26,661 nucleotides of DNA from JBCCSZ01 sp039199225 (GCA_039199225.1 JBCCSZ010000078.1:1-26661); one strand, 5' to 3'. Shown: positions 1 to 7,255, counted from the stretch's first letter. A program made the numbers and translations. The notes: generated by a model from the sequence alone, not told the origin.

Positions 1-1269
1 CAAGAGCAGCAGGCGGACTTGCAAGAGGCGATCGTCGCAGAACAGCCGCTTGTATCCCAGGACGATGTCGAGGATCGCTCCGGCCAGCAACGACAAGAAC
101 AATCCCTATTGCCAAAGGCCAACCCTACTGTTGAGCAGGCGGCCAATTCGCCATCTGTGGCCAGCACCCAAGTCCCTAATGAGCGCATTGAGATTGAGCC
201 ATCCCACAATACGATTCCATCTATTGCTTACAGCGAAAAACCCGAAAGCCAAGTCGAAGCGAAAAACCTGATTTCCAAAAGAGGTGCTTCAAGCGATGTC
301 CTCCTGAAAAAAACGGATACTGAAACGATGAGCGAGCGCCCCACCATAGGGGCTTCCTCGGAAAAAGAAGCACAGCCACTGGCAGTTTCGGAGGAGGTCG
401 TAAAGCCCGATGTAGCATCTGTCACAAGTATGGACTTACTGCCCCCTCCGGAACTGTCTTTATTGAGTCCGTCAGAACTTGAGCGAGCCATTGAAGCGGG
501 TAAATACAAGGAGGTAGATGCCCCCATTAATCGCTTTAGCCAATTTTCATTTGGTCTTGGGGCCAGGATTGGCTTGTTGAGGTCTATTCGACAGTTGGAA
601 GCTAGGCAAGAAAGTGCTTCTGACTATTTGCGCGCGCGTGAGGCTTCAGAAAGTCAGTTGGAAACTTTTGAACTGGGCTTGGATGCCTATCTGAACCACA
701 GAAAGAGCGGTTTTTATCTTCGGACGGGCTTCAACTACACCCGTACTGCCGAGCGTTTTGAATATGAAGACATTCAGATTGAACGCGACAGTGTCGAAGG
801 TATTCGGGAGTTGCAAATCAATGCAGCTGGTGATACCACACCGGTTTTTGGTCAAATCGCTGTGACACGTCGGACGGAATACCGCCGTAAGGTCTACAAC
901 AGCATTCAGTGGTTGGACATCCCGCTTGTCGTCGGCTATCGAATCAATTCTAATTCTCCGTTGACAATGAACCTGGAAGCTGGTGTACACATCAATGCAG
1001 CGCTCAGACGCGAGGGAACGATCTTACAAAATGAAAGTGGTGAGTTCCTAGATTTTGGTGGCAATGACGATCTCTTCAAAAGCAGTATTGGTATTGGTTT
1101 TTATGCTGGTTTTGCACTGTTCTATGAGTGGACGCCTGGATGGGAGGTCGGGTTACAACCCAATTTCCGTTATTATCCCTCGGCAATCAGTCAAGAGGGC
1201 TATTCGTTGGATCAATCCTATCGAATGATTGGCGTCAACGCCAGCATCAGGATTTCACTGAATCCTTAA
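1..1269 (+). CDS. Outer-membrane beta-barrel protein, 5' end cut off by window
   Basis: The frame is open from the first base, so the start lies upstream of the window; the earliest possible in-window start is only a TTG. The visible part has two halves. Roughly the first 160 residues are low-complexity, acidic and rich in E, S, P and Q, as in a disordered linker. The remaining 250 or so residues have alternating strands with aromatic and charged positions (FSFGLGARIG, GFYLRTGFNYT, WLDIPLVVGYRI, WEVGLQPNFRYYP) and end in a strand-like tail, typical of a PorT/OmpW-like barrel of Bacteroidota. Known family pattern: such barrels can be fused to an N-terminal cytosolic segment and a membrane helix that lie upstream, but this cannot be seen here. 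It is convergent with the next gene, with only 16 bases between the two stops. The exact function is unknown; barrel identity is fairly sure. Confidence 0.75.
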   Translation, partial: QEQQADLQEAIVAEQPLVSQDDVEDRSGQQRQEQSLLPKANPTVEQAANSPSVASTQVPNERIEIEPSHNTIPSIAYSEKPESQVEAKNLISKRGASSDVLLKKTDTETMSERPTIGASSEKEAQPLAVSEEVVKPDVASVTSMDLLPPPELSLLSPSELERAIEAGKYKEVDAPINRFSQFSFGLGARIGLLRSIRQLEARQESASDYLRAREASESQLETFELGLDAYLNHRKSGFYLRTGFNYTRTAERFEYEDIQIERDSVEGIRELQINAAGDTTPVFGQIAVTRRTEYRRKVYNSIQWLDIPLVVGYRINSNSPLTMNLEAGVHINAALRREGTILQNESGEFLDFGGNDDLFKSSIGIGFYAGFALFYEWTPGWEVGLQPNFRYYPSAISQEGYSLDQSYRMIGVNASIRISLNP

Positions 1270-1285
1270 CTACAATGGCTGCTTC

Positions 1286-2743
1286 TCAAAGGAGTTTCTT
1301 TAAGACAAGTTGGTCGATGAGTCGCCCGTTGTTTTCGTTGAACGCTCCGATGACATAGGTACCGCCAGGGACGTTACTCAAATCAAATGTGCCGCGAACA
1401 ACTGGCAGATCGCTCTCGCTCGTCTTTATTTCCTTAACCAGTCCGAAAAGGGAATATAGGCGTATCACGTATGCTTGCTTACCCTGTACAGCTTCCAGCG
1501 ACAGCTCATAGCTAACGGTGGTTTTTGCAGGATTGGGATGAGCAGAGAGGAAGTTGGCAGTAAGACTATTTTGGGGCTTCACCTTATTTTGAGGAAATAA
1601 CTTTGTCAGGTCGTGTTGGCGATGGCTTTCAAAAAAATCCAGGTTATATTGGTATCTGAGTAGAACTACCTCTGAGTTGGGACGCCATTTTTCTGGTCTG
1701 CCATTGACTGTCTCACCTATATTTTCCAGCATTAAATCCTGCATGTTACTGGAAACCAGGCTGATGATGTGATCGTTGTTTACAAAATCAGGCTTGGCAA
1801 AAACAAAGTCGAAATGTTCGCCAAAATGCTCAGTGAATACGGCGTTTTGGATGATGTAGGCATCGCGCCCATCTAAGTCAAAAAGTACCGTGTAGTATTT
1901 ATTGAAAATCTTGCGGTGCATCCACAACAATCGTCCTTGCAGGTGAAAATCTCCCAGAATAGATTCCCCCTGTTGAATGCTCTGCAAATTGAGGAATATC
2001 TGCTTTTCGCCGTTGTCTGCCAGTTGATAGATGATCTTATCCTGATTAGAATAGAAAAATACTTGCTGATCGTTGTGGAACAATTCATAGGGAGAGCAAC
2101 TTACTTGGTGGTTCATAATCTCGTATCCTTCCCAGCCAAAATGAAACTCAGCGAGTTTTGACAGGTTTTTATCAGTAATCTGGATTAGGTTATGTGGTTG
2201 GCCATTTTCATGTGTTAGGGTTCGGAAAACGAATTGCTCTTTTTTAGAAAGGTAAGCGAAAGTGTAAAAGTCAAAATCCAGCTCAATATTTTCTATGAAA
2301 CTGCCATCGAGACTATATACCTGCAGTAATTGCTGTTCTGGATTGCCCACCAAAATGTGCCTTTCTTTTGCATCAAAAACGATATTGGAGTAATAGTCAC
2401 CACTCAATTCTGGCAGATCGATTTTTGCTTGTCGCTCTCCTGTAGGCTTGTACACTAATATAGTAGGTGTGGTACTTTTTAGCTGTGCCAATATAATCTG
2501 CTGCTCGTCGACAGCTGCATAATCATAATGTAAGGAGGAGAAATCCGGATGTGCCTCAAGGCTGAAATAATCCAATTTACTGTAAATATCACTGTAGCCT
2601 GTCTCGATTTCGTCGAGGTCAATCAGGTGAAAATCAAATGTACGGACATCCTGTTCGGAGGAAGCTCGTTGATTAAAGTCTTTTTGACAACTTGAGAAGA
2701 GCAGTAACAGCAGTAGATAAGTGGTAAGGATGACTTGTTTCAT
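1286..2743 (-). CDS. Beta-propeller lipoprotein with T9SS C-terminal sorting domain
   Basis: A 485-residue protein. Residues 1-19 form a lipoprotein signal: KQ, a run of leucines, then FSSC with Cys19 as the likely lipidated residue. Residues about 35-395 resemble the Bacteroidota 6-bladed beta-propeller family (DUF4934-like), with repeated segments such as ILVYKPTGERQAKIDLP, LQVYSLDGSFIENIEL and VLFDLDGRDAYII that look like propeller blades. From about residue 400 there is a type A T9SS sorting domain: the HPNPAKTTVSYEL entry strand, a central strand with LYSLFGLVKEI, and the GGTYVIGAF...GRLIDQLVLKKLL end. Expected location is the cell surface, with an unknown ligand. Having both a lipobox and a T9SS tail is unusual. 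No clear Bacteroidota promoter was found upstream, and no operon partner is visible. Confidence 0.75.
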   Translation of the reverse strand: MKQVILTTYLLLLLLFSSCQKDFNQRASSEQDVRTFDFHLIDLDEIETGYSDIYSKLDYFSLEAHPDFSSLHYDYAAVDEQQIILAQLKSTTPTILVYKPTGERQAKIDLPELSGDYYSNIVFDAKERHILVGNPEQQLLQVYSLDGSFIENIELDFDFYTFAYLSKKEQFVFRTLTHENGQPHNLIQITDKNLSKLAEFHFGWEGYEIMNHQVSCSPYELFHNDQQVFFYSNQDKIIYQLADNGEKQIFLNLQSIQQGESILGDFHLQGRLLWMHRKIFNKYYTVLFDLDGRDAYIIQNAVFTEHFGEHFDFVFAKPDFVNNDHIISLVSSNMQDLMLENIGETVNGRPEKWRPNSEVVLLRYQYNLDFFESHRQHDLTKLFPQNKVKPQNSLTANFLSAHPNPAKTTVSYELSLEAVQGKQAYVIRLYSLFGLVKEIKTSESDLPVVRGTFDLSNVPGGTYVIGAFNENNGRLIDQLVLKKLL

Positions 2744-2978
2744 GAATATCGATTTAAATATTTAGCGTTCTCACGGATGGATGCCATTCGGATACTCCTC
2801 CGATTGAGTAATAGAGGTATGGCTAAGTCCTGCAAAACAATTAAGACACGGGAATGTGCAGCTTTATTGCATGTATACTGTTGAATATTGTATTGACCAT
2901 GCTTTCTTTATTCTTATTTACCATTTCCGCACCCACAAAACCCATCCAATGATCTTTCGCCATTCTTCCGGCACTTTT

Positions 2979-2986
2979 TATCTTTG
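2979..2986 (+). promoter_or_regulatory. Bacteroidota -7 promoter element (TAtcTTTG) of the mpg operon
   Basis: TATCTTTG matches the Bacteroidota -7 consensus TAnnTTTG. A TTTC (consensus TTTG) lies at 2955-2958, 20 bases upstream, fitting the -33 element. The last G of the -7 box is 5 bases before the ATG at 2992, so transcription should begin at or next to the start codon. Confidence 0.65.
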
Positions 2987-2991
2987 CAGTT

Positions 2992-3609
2992 ATGAGAAAC
3001 TTTGTAAGATTGGATCGGGCATTTTTCCAAAGCGAAGATATACTCCACCTCAGCAAAGCATTGTTGGGAAAACACCTGGTCACCAATTTCGATGAACAGC
3101 GCACCGTTGGGCGAATTGTCGAAACGGAAGCTTATCGAGCCCCAGACGACAAGGCTTGCCATGCTCACCTCAATCGTTTCACAAAGCGAACTTCTGTCAT
3201 GTTTTTGGAAGGAGGACATGCCTATGTTTATTTGTGTTACGGTATTCACCACATGTTCAACATCGTAACGGCTCCTGAAGGCATGGCGCATGCCATTCTG
3301 GTGCGAGCTGTAGAGCCCTTGGAATCGGTCGACTTGATGATGGAGCGCAGAGGCTTTGACAAACTTCGTCCACAATTAACAGCGGGTCCTGGCGTTCTAA
3401 CTAAGGCAATGGGATTGACCACTGCTCATACTGGAATGGATATGACTTCAACAGATAGCTCTTTTTGGATAGAGGATGCCGGAGAGCCAGTGGAAGAAAC
3501 GCAAATCATCGCCAGTCCAAGAGTTGGCATCGACTATGCTGAGGAGTGCGCCGCCTGGCCCTGGCGCTTTCGAATCAAAGACAACAAGTGGACCAGCAAA
3601 GCAAAATAA
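2992..3609 (+). CDS. mpg: DNA-3-methyladenine glycosylase (AAG/MPG family)
   Basis: Base-excision repair enzyme that removes alkylated purines (3-methyladenine, 7-methylguanine, hypoxanthine) from DNA by cleaving the N-glycosidic bond. At 205 residues it is full length for bacterial AAG proteins. Key features match human AAG by eye: VETEAY at 43-48 with Glu46 equivalent to catalytic Glu125 and Tyr48 to Tyr127; His57 equivalent to His136; YVYLCYGIHHMFN at 78-90 with Tyr83 equivalent to the DNA-intercalating Tyr162 and Asn90 to Asn169; and the RAVEPLE segment. The start ATG sits 5 bases after a promoter box and has almost no room for a leader. The T9SS plug gene follows after 27 bases on the same strand, suggesting one transcript. 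The assignment is strong; substrate preference is not visible. Confidence 0.95.
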   Translation: MRNFVRLDRAFFQSEDILHLSKALLGKHLVTNFDEQRTVGRIVETEAYRAPDDKACHAHLNRFTKRTSVMFLEGGHAYVYLCYGIHHMFNIVTAPEGMAHAILVRAVEPLESVDLMMERRGFDKLRPQLTAGPGVLTKAMGLTTAHTGMDMTSTDSSFWIEDAGEPVEETQIIASPRVGIDYAEECAAWPWRFRIKDNKWTSKAK

Positions 3610-3636
3610 ACCTACGCGATTGTAAATAGTGATTTC

Positions 3637-4995
3637 ATGTTAAAAACGAAACTAACCCTTCTCTTTTCTCTTTGTCTTTTCCTATTTGCAAAGGCTCAAA
3701 ATGGCCTCGTCAACTGGGATCATATCTACAATGAAAACATCAGAAGCGTTCAATTTGGTCTGTCAGGCGTGGCACTGAGTAGCCCAGTTCTCATGTTGAA
3801 ATCAAGGTCGCGGCTCGAACTGGGATTTGACGATCTCGGCGAAATCGAAAGAGACTACAGCTATCGTGTTGTGCTGTGTGATGCAGATTGGACGCCCAGC
3901 ACGGTTAGTGAGTTGGAATACATCGAGGGCTTTAATGGCGAACGTATCCGCGAATTCGACTATTCTGTCAACACTAGGGTAGAATATACCCATTATCGCT
4001 TGGAAATCCCCAACAACGACTTGCAATTGCGTTACTCAGGCAATTACCTTTTGCACGTATACGAGGACGATGAAGATCAAACGCCCATTCTCACACGTCG
4101 CTTTATGGTGGTCGAACCACTGTTTCAGGTTTCTTCTCAAATTGTGCGGCCTACTCGGACAGATAAGATAAAGAGTCATCACGAAATTGATTTTACGGTC
4201 CTGCACAAAAACTTTGAACTCGATAATCCCAATCTGGAGATCAAGGTCGCCATTCTCCAAAACGACAATTGGACCACTGCGATTACGGGTTTGCCACCCC
4301 TTTACAATCGGGGAGAAATACTGGTCTATGATTTTCAAGACCGGATTACCTTCCCTGCAGGAAAAGAATTTCGCTTTCTCGATTTGCGCAACCTGCGTTT
4401 TAAAAATGGCTGGATTAAATCCATTGAGCGCTATAACGATGGCTTCGAGGTCGTTTTGCATGCAGATAAGAAACGGAGTGCCAAAACACACAATACCTTC
4501 AACGACATCAACGGTAAGTTTGTCATCGAAAACCTCGACGATTTTACAGCCCGACGTAGGGTAGAACCTGAGTTTGTAGGCAACACAGACACCATTCGGA
4601 TGGTGTCTTTCCTGCAGTACGACCCCAATGCTGTCTCCAACGCCATACAAGCCGAATATGCCAATGTGCAGTTTTCCTTGCATTCACCCTATGAAATCCA
4701 CGATCAGGATGTTTACCTATTCGGAGCAGTATCTGATTGGCAGTTGAAGGAAGAATTTAAAATGTCCTTCAACGACTATGCGCATGCTTATGAATGTGAT
4801 GTATTACTCAAGCAGGGGTATTACGATTACATCTATGTTTCGACACCCAAAGGTAAAAAGGAATTCACCCTGGAGGAGCTAGAAGGCAACACCCACGAGA
4901 CAGAAAATGATTACACTATCTTGGTTTATTATCGGCCATTTGGTGCCAGATACGACCGCCTGCTGGGTATCCAAAATTTTAATTCCAACCAATAG
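3637..4995 (+). CDS. Type IX secretion system plug protein (DUF5103 family)
   Basis: A 452-residue periplasmic or outer-membrane-associated protein with a signal peptide (MLKTKLTLLFSLCLFLFAKAQ). Family hallmarks include SYRVVLCDADWTPS, the EYIEGF segment, NTRVEYTHYRLEIPN, SGNYLLHVYED and TRRFMVVEP in the first 160 residues, then a second beta-rich half with SPYEIHDQDVYLFGAVSDW and a C-terminal YYRPFGARYDRLLG. Known for the family: in Flavobacterium johnsoniae a protein of this family binds the SprA translocon and closes one side of the channel. It is therefore likely a core T9SS part serving the sorting-domain proteins encoded elsewhere in the window. It lies 27 bases after the glycosylase gene and is probably co-transcribed. 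No other T9SS core gene (sprA, porV, gldK-N) is in the window. Confidence 0.9.
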   Translation: MLKTKLTLLFSLCLFLFAKAQNGLVNWDHIYNENIRSVQFGLSGVALSSPVLMLKSRSRLELGFDDLGEIERDYSYRVVLCDADWTPSTVSELEYIEGFNGERIREFDYSVNTRVEYTHYRLEIPNNDLQLRYSGNYLLHVYEDDEDQTPILTRRFMVVEPLFQVSSQIVRPTRTDKIKSHHEIDFTVLHKNFELDNPNLEIKVAILQNDNWTTAITGLPPLYNRGEILVYDFQDRITFPAGKEFRFLDLRNLRFKNGWIKSIERYNDGFEVVLHADKKRSAKTHNTFNDINGKFVIENLDDFTARRRVEPEFVGNTDTIRMVSFLQYDPNAVSNAIQAEYANVQFSLHSPYEIHDQDVYLFGAVSDWQLKEEFKMSFNDYAHAYECDVLLKQGYYDYIYVSTPKGKKEFTLEELEGNTHETENDYTILVYYRPFGARYDRLLGIQNFNSNQ

Positions 4996-5015
4996 ATTGA
5001 TCTTTTTTACCATAA

Positions 5016-5067
5016 CTTTGGCTATGTAGTAGTTACCTTTTGCTCAAAAGGGTATAAAAGACCAAAG
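5016..5067 (+). terminator. Possible nested hairpin after the plug gene
   Basis: Outer arms CTTTGG (5016-5021) and CCAAAG (5062-5067) enclose an inner hairpin CCTTTT/AAAAGG (5036-5041 and 5046-5051, loop GCTC). It begins 20 bases past the plug-gene stop, where a terminator is expected. It has no clear T-run and the stems are short, so confidence is low. Confidence 0.3.
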
Positions 5068-5177
5068 CTACGTCTTACCTGTATATGCTTTCCGTAAAAT
5101 GAGGTCTAATTGTTTTTATGACTCACTCGACTAAGTAGGTCATCCAGGCGGCTGTCCTTGGCCCTCTGTAAGGAGGT

Positions 5178-5303
5178 ATGCGCAATAGGAGCCGTGTCTT
5201 GGCCAAAGGATACCAAGCTCAAGTTGAAAAATTGATTGGGTACTCTGAGTCTGCACCGGGAGCATCTGAAGAAATGGTAAGAGGACTTTTAGCCAAAAGG
5301 TGA
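5178..5303 (+). CDS. Candidate 41-residue small protein, unknown function
   Basis: An ATG ORF of 41 codons ending in TGA. The peptide starts MRNRSRVLAKGYQAQVEKLI and has a protein-like composition: a basic N-terminus, an amphipathic helix-like middle, and the tail SAPGASEEMVRGLLAKR. An in-frame stop (5169-5171) lies just upstream, so it is not the tail of a longer frame. AGGAGG (5171-5176) precedes the ATG but only one base away, too close for a standard Shine-Dalgarno site; a TTG at 5199 with AGGAG 7 bases upstream is a second possible start. A 9-bp hairpin overlaps the stop. No family is recognised and no exact Bacteroidota promoter was found. It could also be a relic or part of a small RNA. 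Confidence 0.35.
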   Translation: MRNRSRVLAKGYQAQVEKLIGYSESAPGASEEMVRGLLAKR

Positions 5304-5325
5304 TGATATAAGGAAGATCACCTTT
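5296..5325 (+). terminator. Hairpin at the end of the 41-residue ORF
   Basis: Arms AAAGGTGAT (5296-5304) and ATCACCTTT (5317-5325) give a perfect 9-bp stem with a 12-base loop. The ORF stop codon sits inside the left arm. No strong T-run follows, so termination is plausible but not certain. Confidence 0.4.
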
Positions 5326-5474
5326 AGCAAATTCCAAGGGAATTATAAGCAGCTCGTACTTATTGAGTAAACAATGAGTTGGGTAGAAACGCTCTCATTC
5401 AAATTATTAGTTCACTGAATTTTATGCACTGCTTAAGTTTGGTTTGATAAAGAATTTTGATTGCAGTGATTTTT

Positions 5475-5510
5475 CGGGAGACCAGTCGATTGACACGATC
5501 TGGTCTCCCG
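5475..5510 (-). terminator. Strong hairpin after the cysteine-rich exported protein gene
   Basis: CGGGAGACCAG (5475-5485) and CTGGTCTCCCG (5500-5510) form a perfect 11-bp GC-rich stem with a 14-base loop. It begins 8 bases past the stop of the minus-strand gene. There is no T-run on the minus side; an AT-rich stretch follows on the plus side, so it may work in both directions. Confidence 0.7.
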
Positions 5511-5518
5511 ATTTTATA

Positions 5519-6352
5519 TTAGGAGTTGGCCTTGACCAATCTGACCGTCTGGCGTCCATTATTGGTTTGCAAGCGGACGAAGTAAATTCCTGGCAAGCTA
5601 TTCTGCAAATCAATAGAACGTTGATTGACGCCCTCATGTCCATCAGAGCGTTCTGAATAAATGACCTTTCCAGCCGCATCAATCAGATGGATAATGACTT
5701 TGGACGGGCGGTCCAAAGAGAAATAAACAGCCAAGGCTTCATCTTTGATGGGATTGGGATACAGTCGGAGTGAACCGCCATTGTCGTCGTTGCGATCCAT
5801 AGCTACGACATCGAAGAGCTCGTACTGACCATCGAAGTCCGTGACCCGCAAGCGGTAATAGCCCAGCTTGAGGGGCGCGCGATCTTTTAAGCTGTAGGAT
5901 TGAATGCTCGTTGAAAAGCCAATGGGTTGTACCTTTCCGATTTCCTCCCAGCTTTCTTTGCCATCGGCCGAACGTTCAATGGAAAAAAGCATCGCATTGT
6001 CTTCGGCGCTGGTTTGCCAACGAATGATGTTCCCAAACTCCGACGCTTCAACCGTGAAGGAAAGCAATTCGACGGGCAAGGACAGCAAACACAAATTGCA
6101 ATTAACCGAGGGTTCCCAACATTCGTAGCCGCCCGGAGGAGCCTGTATACCAATGCAGTTGGAACAACTGGAATTGGCGCAGTTCTCAAGATTCCCTAGG
6201 GCATCGTATACATAACAGCAGCCAGTGCTGGTGTTCATACCCGTACAATCTGGAACAACTCCACCATTGCATTGAGCATTGAGTAGGGAGGTTGCCGTTA
6301 AAAATAAACATACAAAAAACAGTTTCAGATAGTGGTTGATTTTAATGTTCAT
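5519..6352 (-). CDS. Cysteine-rich T9SS-exported protein, unknown function
   Basis: A 277-residue protein with three visible parts. Residues 1-26 are a Sec signal peptide ending LLNAQ. Residues 28-88 hold ten cysteines (28, 36, 45, 46, 58, 63, 66, 78, 85, 88), and there are none afterwards; this looks like a small disulfide-bonded domain with no family I recognise. Residues about 92-175 (PVELLSFTVEASEFGNIIRW, then YYRLRVTDFDGQYEL) match the fibronectin-like domain that often precedes T9SS tails in Bacteroidota. Residues about 195-277 are the type A sorting domain (LYPNPIKDEALAVYF, IDAAGKVIYS, PGIYFVRLQTNNGRQTVRLVK). It is likely released or attached at the cell surface. It stands alone: convergent with the plug gene, with 341 non-coding bases upstream and a strong hairpin just past the stop. 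Confidence 0.75.
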   Translation of the reverse strand: MNIKINHYLKLFFVCLFLTATSLLNAQCNGGVVPDCTGMNTSTGCCYVYDALGNLENCANSSCSNCIGIQAPPGGYECWEPSVNCNLCLLSLPVELLSFTVEASEFGNIIRWQTSAEDNAMLFSIERSADGKESWEEIGKVQPIGFSTSIQSYSLKDRAPLKLGYYRLRVTDFDGQYELFDVVAMDRNDDNGGSLRLYPNPIKDEALAVYFSLDRPSKVIIHLIDAAGKVIYSERSDGHEGVNQRSIDLQNSLPGIYFVRLQTNNGRQTVRLVKANS

Positions 6353-6693
6353 GATGATTGTTTTGTAACAAACTCAAACGGAAAAATGGACAGATAGGCT
6401 ATGAAAGAAATGCTGGGACTAGCATCCAACTCACCGCATCAATCCTTGCTTCATTTCAGTTTGGCGATTTAAAACGGTTAAAAAATTAGATTTTATCATA
6501 AAGTGTTTGATCCACTTTCAACAGAAGTAAAGCGGACAAAGTTTAGTACACCGACAAAGTGGTCTAGCCATTTCGTCAACGTATCCTACTGTTACATTTT
6601 GCGCTATTCAGGTGGAATGCTGTGTGGTGATGATTGTAAACAGCAAGTTACAGAAAAAAACGATGCCAGTAAAGGTGTAGCCCAAAGAAGCGT
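6353..6693. other. Non-coding interval with a possible insertion-sequence end
   Basis: No supported gene. It should hold the promoter of the cysteine-rich protein gene at its left edge, but no exact TAnnTTTG was found there. The only structure is a cluster of related short repeats at 6512-6562, described separately. Confidence 0.55.
6512..6562. repeat. Clustered inverted and direct repeats, possible IS/MITE end relic
   Basis: CCACTTT (6512-6518) is inverted relative to AAAGTGG (6556-6562), and CGGACAAAGT (6533-6542) is nearly repeated as CCGACAAAGT (6551-6560), 18 bases later. Several related short units packed at one spot resemble the multiple terminal repeats of IS21-type elements. No transposase is nearby. 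It could equally be an operator or chance. Confidence 0.25.
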
Positions 6694-7188
6694 TTATCTC
6701 GATTCATCCGTGCGGATCATGGCAATGTGTGGAATGTCATCCTCAAGGTATTGTTCACCCATTGGCTGAAAGCCGAAGGATTGATAAAATCGCAGCAGAT
6801 AGCACTGCGCAGAAATTTTGATCTGGTCTTCGGGATAGAGTTGCTTAATCCATTGAATTGACTGTTGCATCAAAAACTTTCCGATGCCACTTCCGCGCAC
6901 GCTTTGCGCCGTGACGACCCGTCCGATGGAGCTGTAGGACTCATATGAAATGCCTTTGGGTAAGAGTCTTGTGTAGGCGATCAACAGCCCTTCCTCGTCT
7001 CGGATCATCAAATGATGGGCAGCTTGGTCTTTGCCGTCGACATCCAGGTAAGGGCAATTTTGCTCAATGATGAAGACTTCTTGGCGGAGTACCATGATGT
7101 CGTAAAATTCTTGAAGGCTCAGCGTCTGGAAGGGTTTGCAATCTATTTGATAATTAGCCACGGCAAATCTTTTTAGGTCGAGGCTCAA
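6694..7188 (-). CDS. GNAT-family N-acetyltransferase, ElaA-like
   Basis: A small cytosolic acyltransferase, predicted to move an acetyl group from acetyl-CoA to an unknown amine. The order of motifs fits the ElaA group: LQEFYDIMVLRQEVFIIEQNCPYLDVDGKD near the N-terminus, an AAHHLMI strand, IAYTRLLP, then the acetyl-CoA loop IGRVVTAQSVRGSGIGKFLM (V..xxRGxGIG), and the ISAQCYLLRFYQSFGFQPMGEQYLEDDIPHIAM end. The start is uncertain: no ATG fits. The longest form uses TTG at 7188 (164 residues), but GTG at 7161 (155 residues) places the domain start closer to its relatives. The TTG form begins right beside the T-run of the upstream gene's terminator, which favours the GTG start. The family is sure; the substrate is unknown. 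Confidence 0.85.
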   Translation of the reverse strand: MSLDLKRFAVANYQIDCKPFQTLSLQEFYDIMVLRQEVFIIEQNCPYLDVDGKDQAAHHLMIRDEEGLLIAYTRLLPKGISYESYSSIGRVVTAQSVRGSGIGKFLMQQSIQWIKQLYPEDQIKISAQCYLLRFYQSFGFQPMGEQYLEDDIPHIAMIRTDESR

Positions 7189-7190
7189 AT

Positions 7191-7236
7191 GTAAAAAAGA
7201 AATCCCGAACCTTCACTTGGAAAGATTCGGGATTTC
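7191..7236 (-). terminator. Intrinsic terminator after the unknown exported protein gene (repeat family copy 1)
   Basis: On the minus strand GAAATCCCGAA (7236-7226) pairs with TTCGGGATTTC (7209-7199) over 11 bp, with an inner CTTTC/GAAGG stem and a CAAGT loop, followed by a run of six T (7198-7193). It lies about 20 bases past the stop at 7256. The same sequence design recurs at 15505-15537. Confidence 0.85.
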
Positions 7237-7255
7237 TGGACTGGCAGAGGTCCTA

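Larger units (their letters stand above)
4996..5518. other. Mostly non-coding interval with hairpins and a candidate small ORF
   Basis: This 523-base interval lies between two convergent genes. It holds nested weak dyads near 5016-5067, an uncharacterised 41-codon ORF with a 3' hairpin (5178-5325) and the strong hairpin at 5475-5510. I see no tRNA, rRNA or protein domain. Several reading frames in the 5300-5518 part are broken. Confidence 0.6.

Noticed and set aside
4036..4683. Minus-strand frame of 215 codons
   Set aside because: It lies fully inside the T9SS plug gene, which has clear family motifs; the antisense product has none.
5140..5337. Minus-strand frame of 65 codons
   Set aside because: It is opposite the 41-codon ORF and has a less protein-like composition, no start context and no hairpin at its end.
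6503..6769. Plus-strand frame of 88 codons
   Set aside because: GTG start, runs antisense into the acetyltransferase gene and covers the repeat cluster; no recognisable domain.
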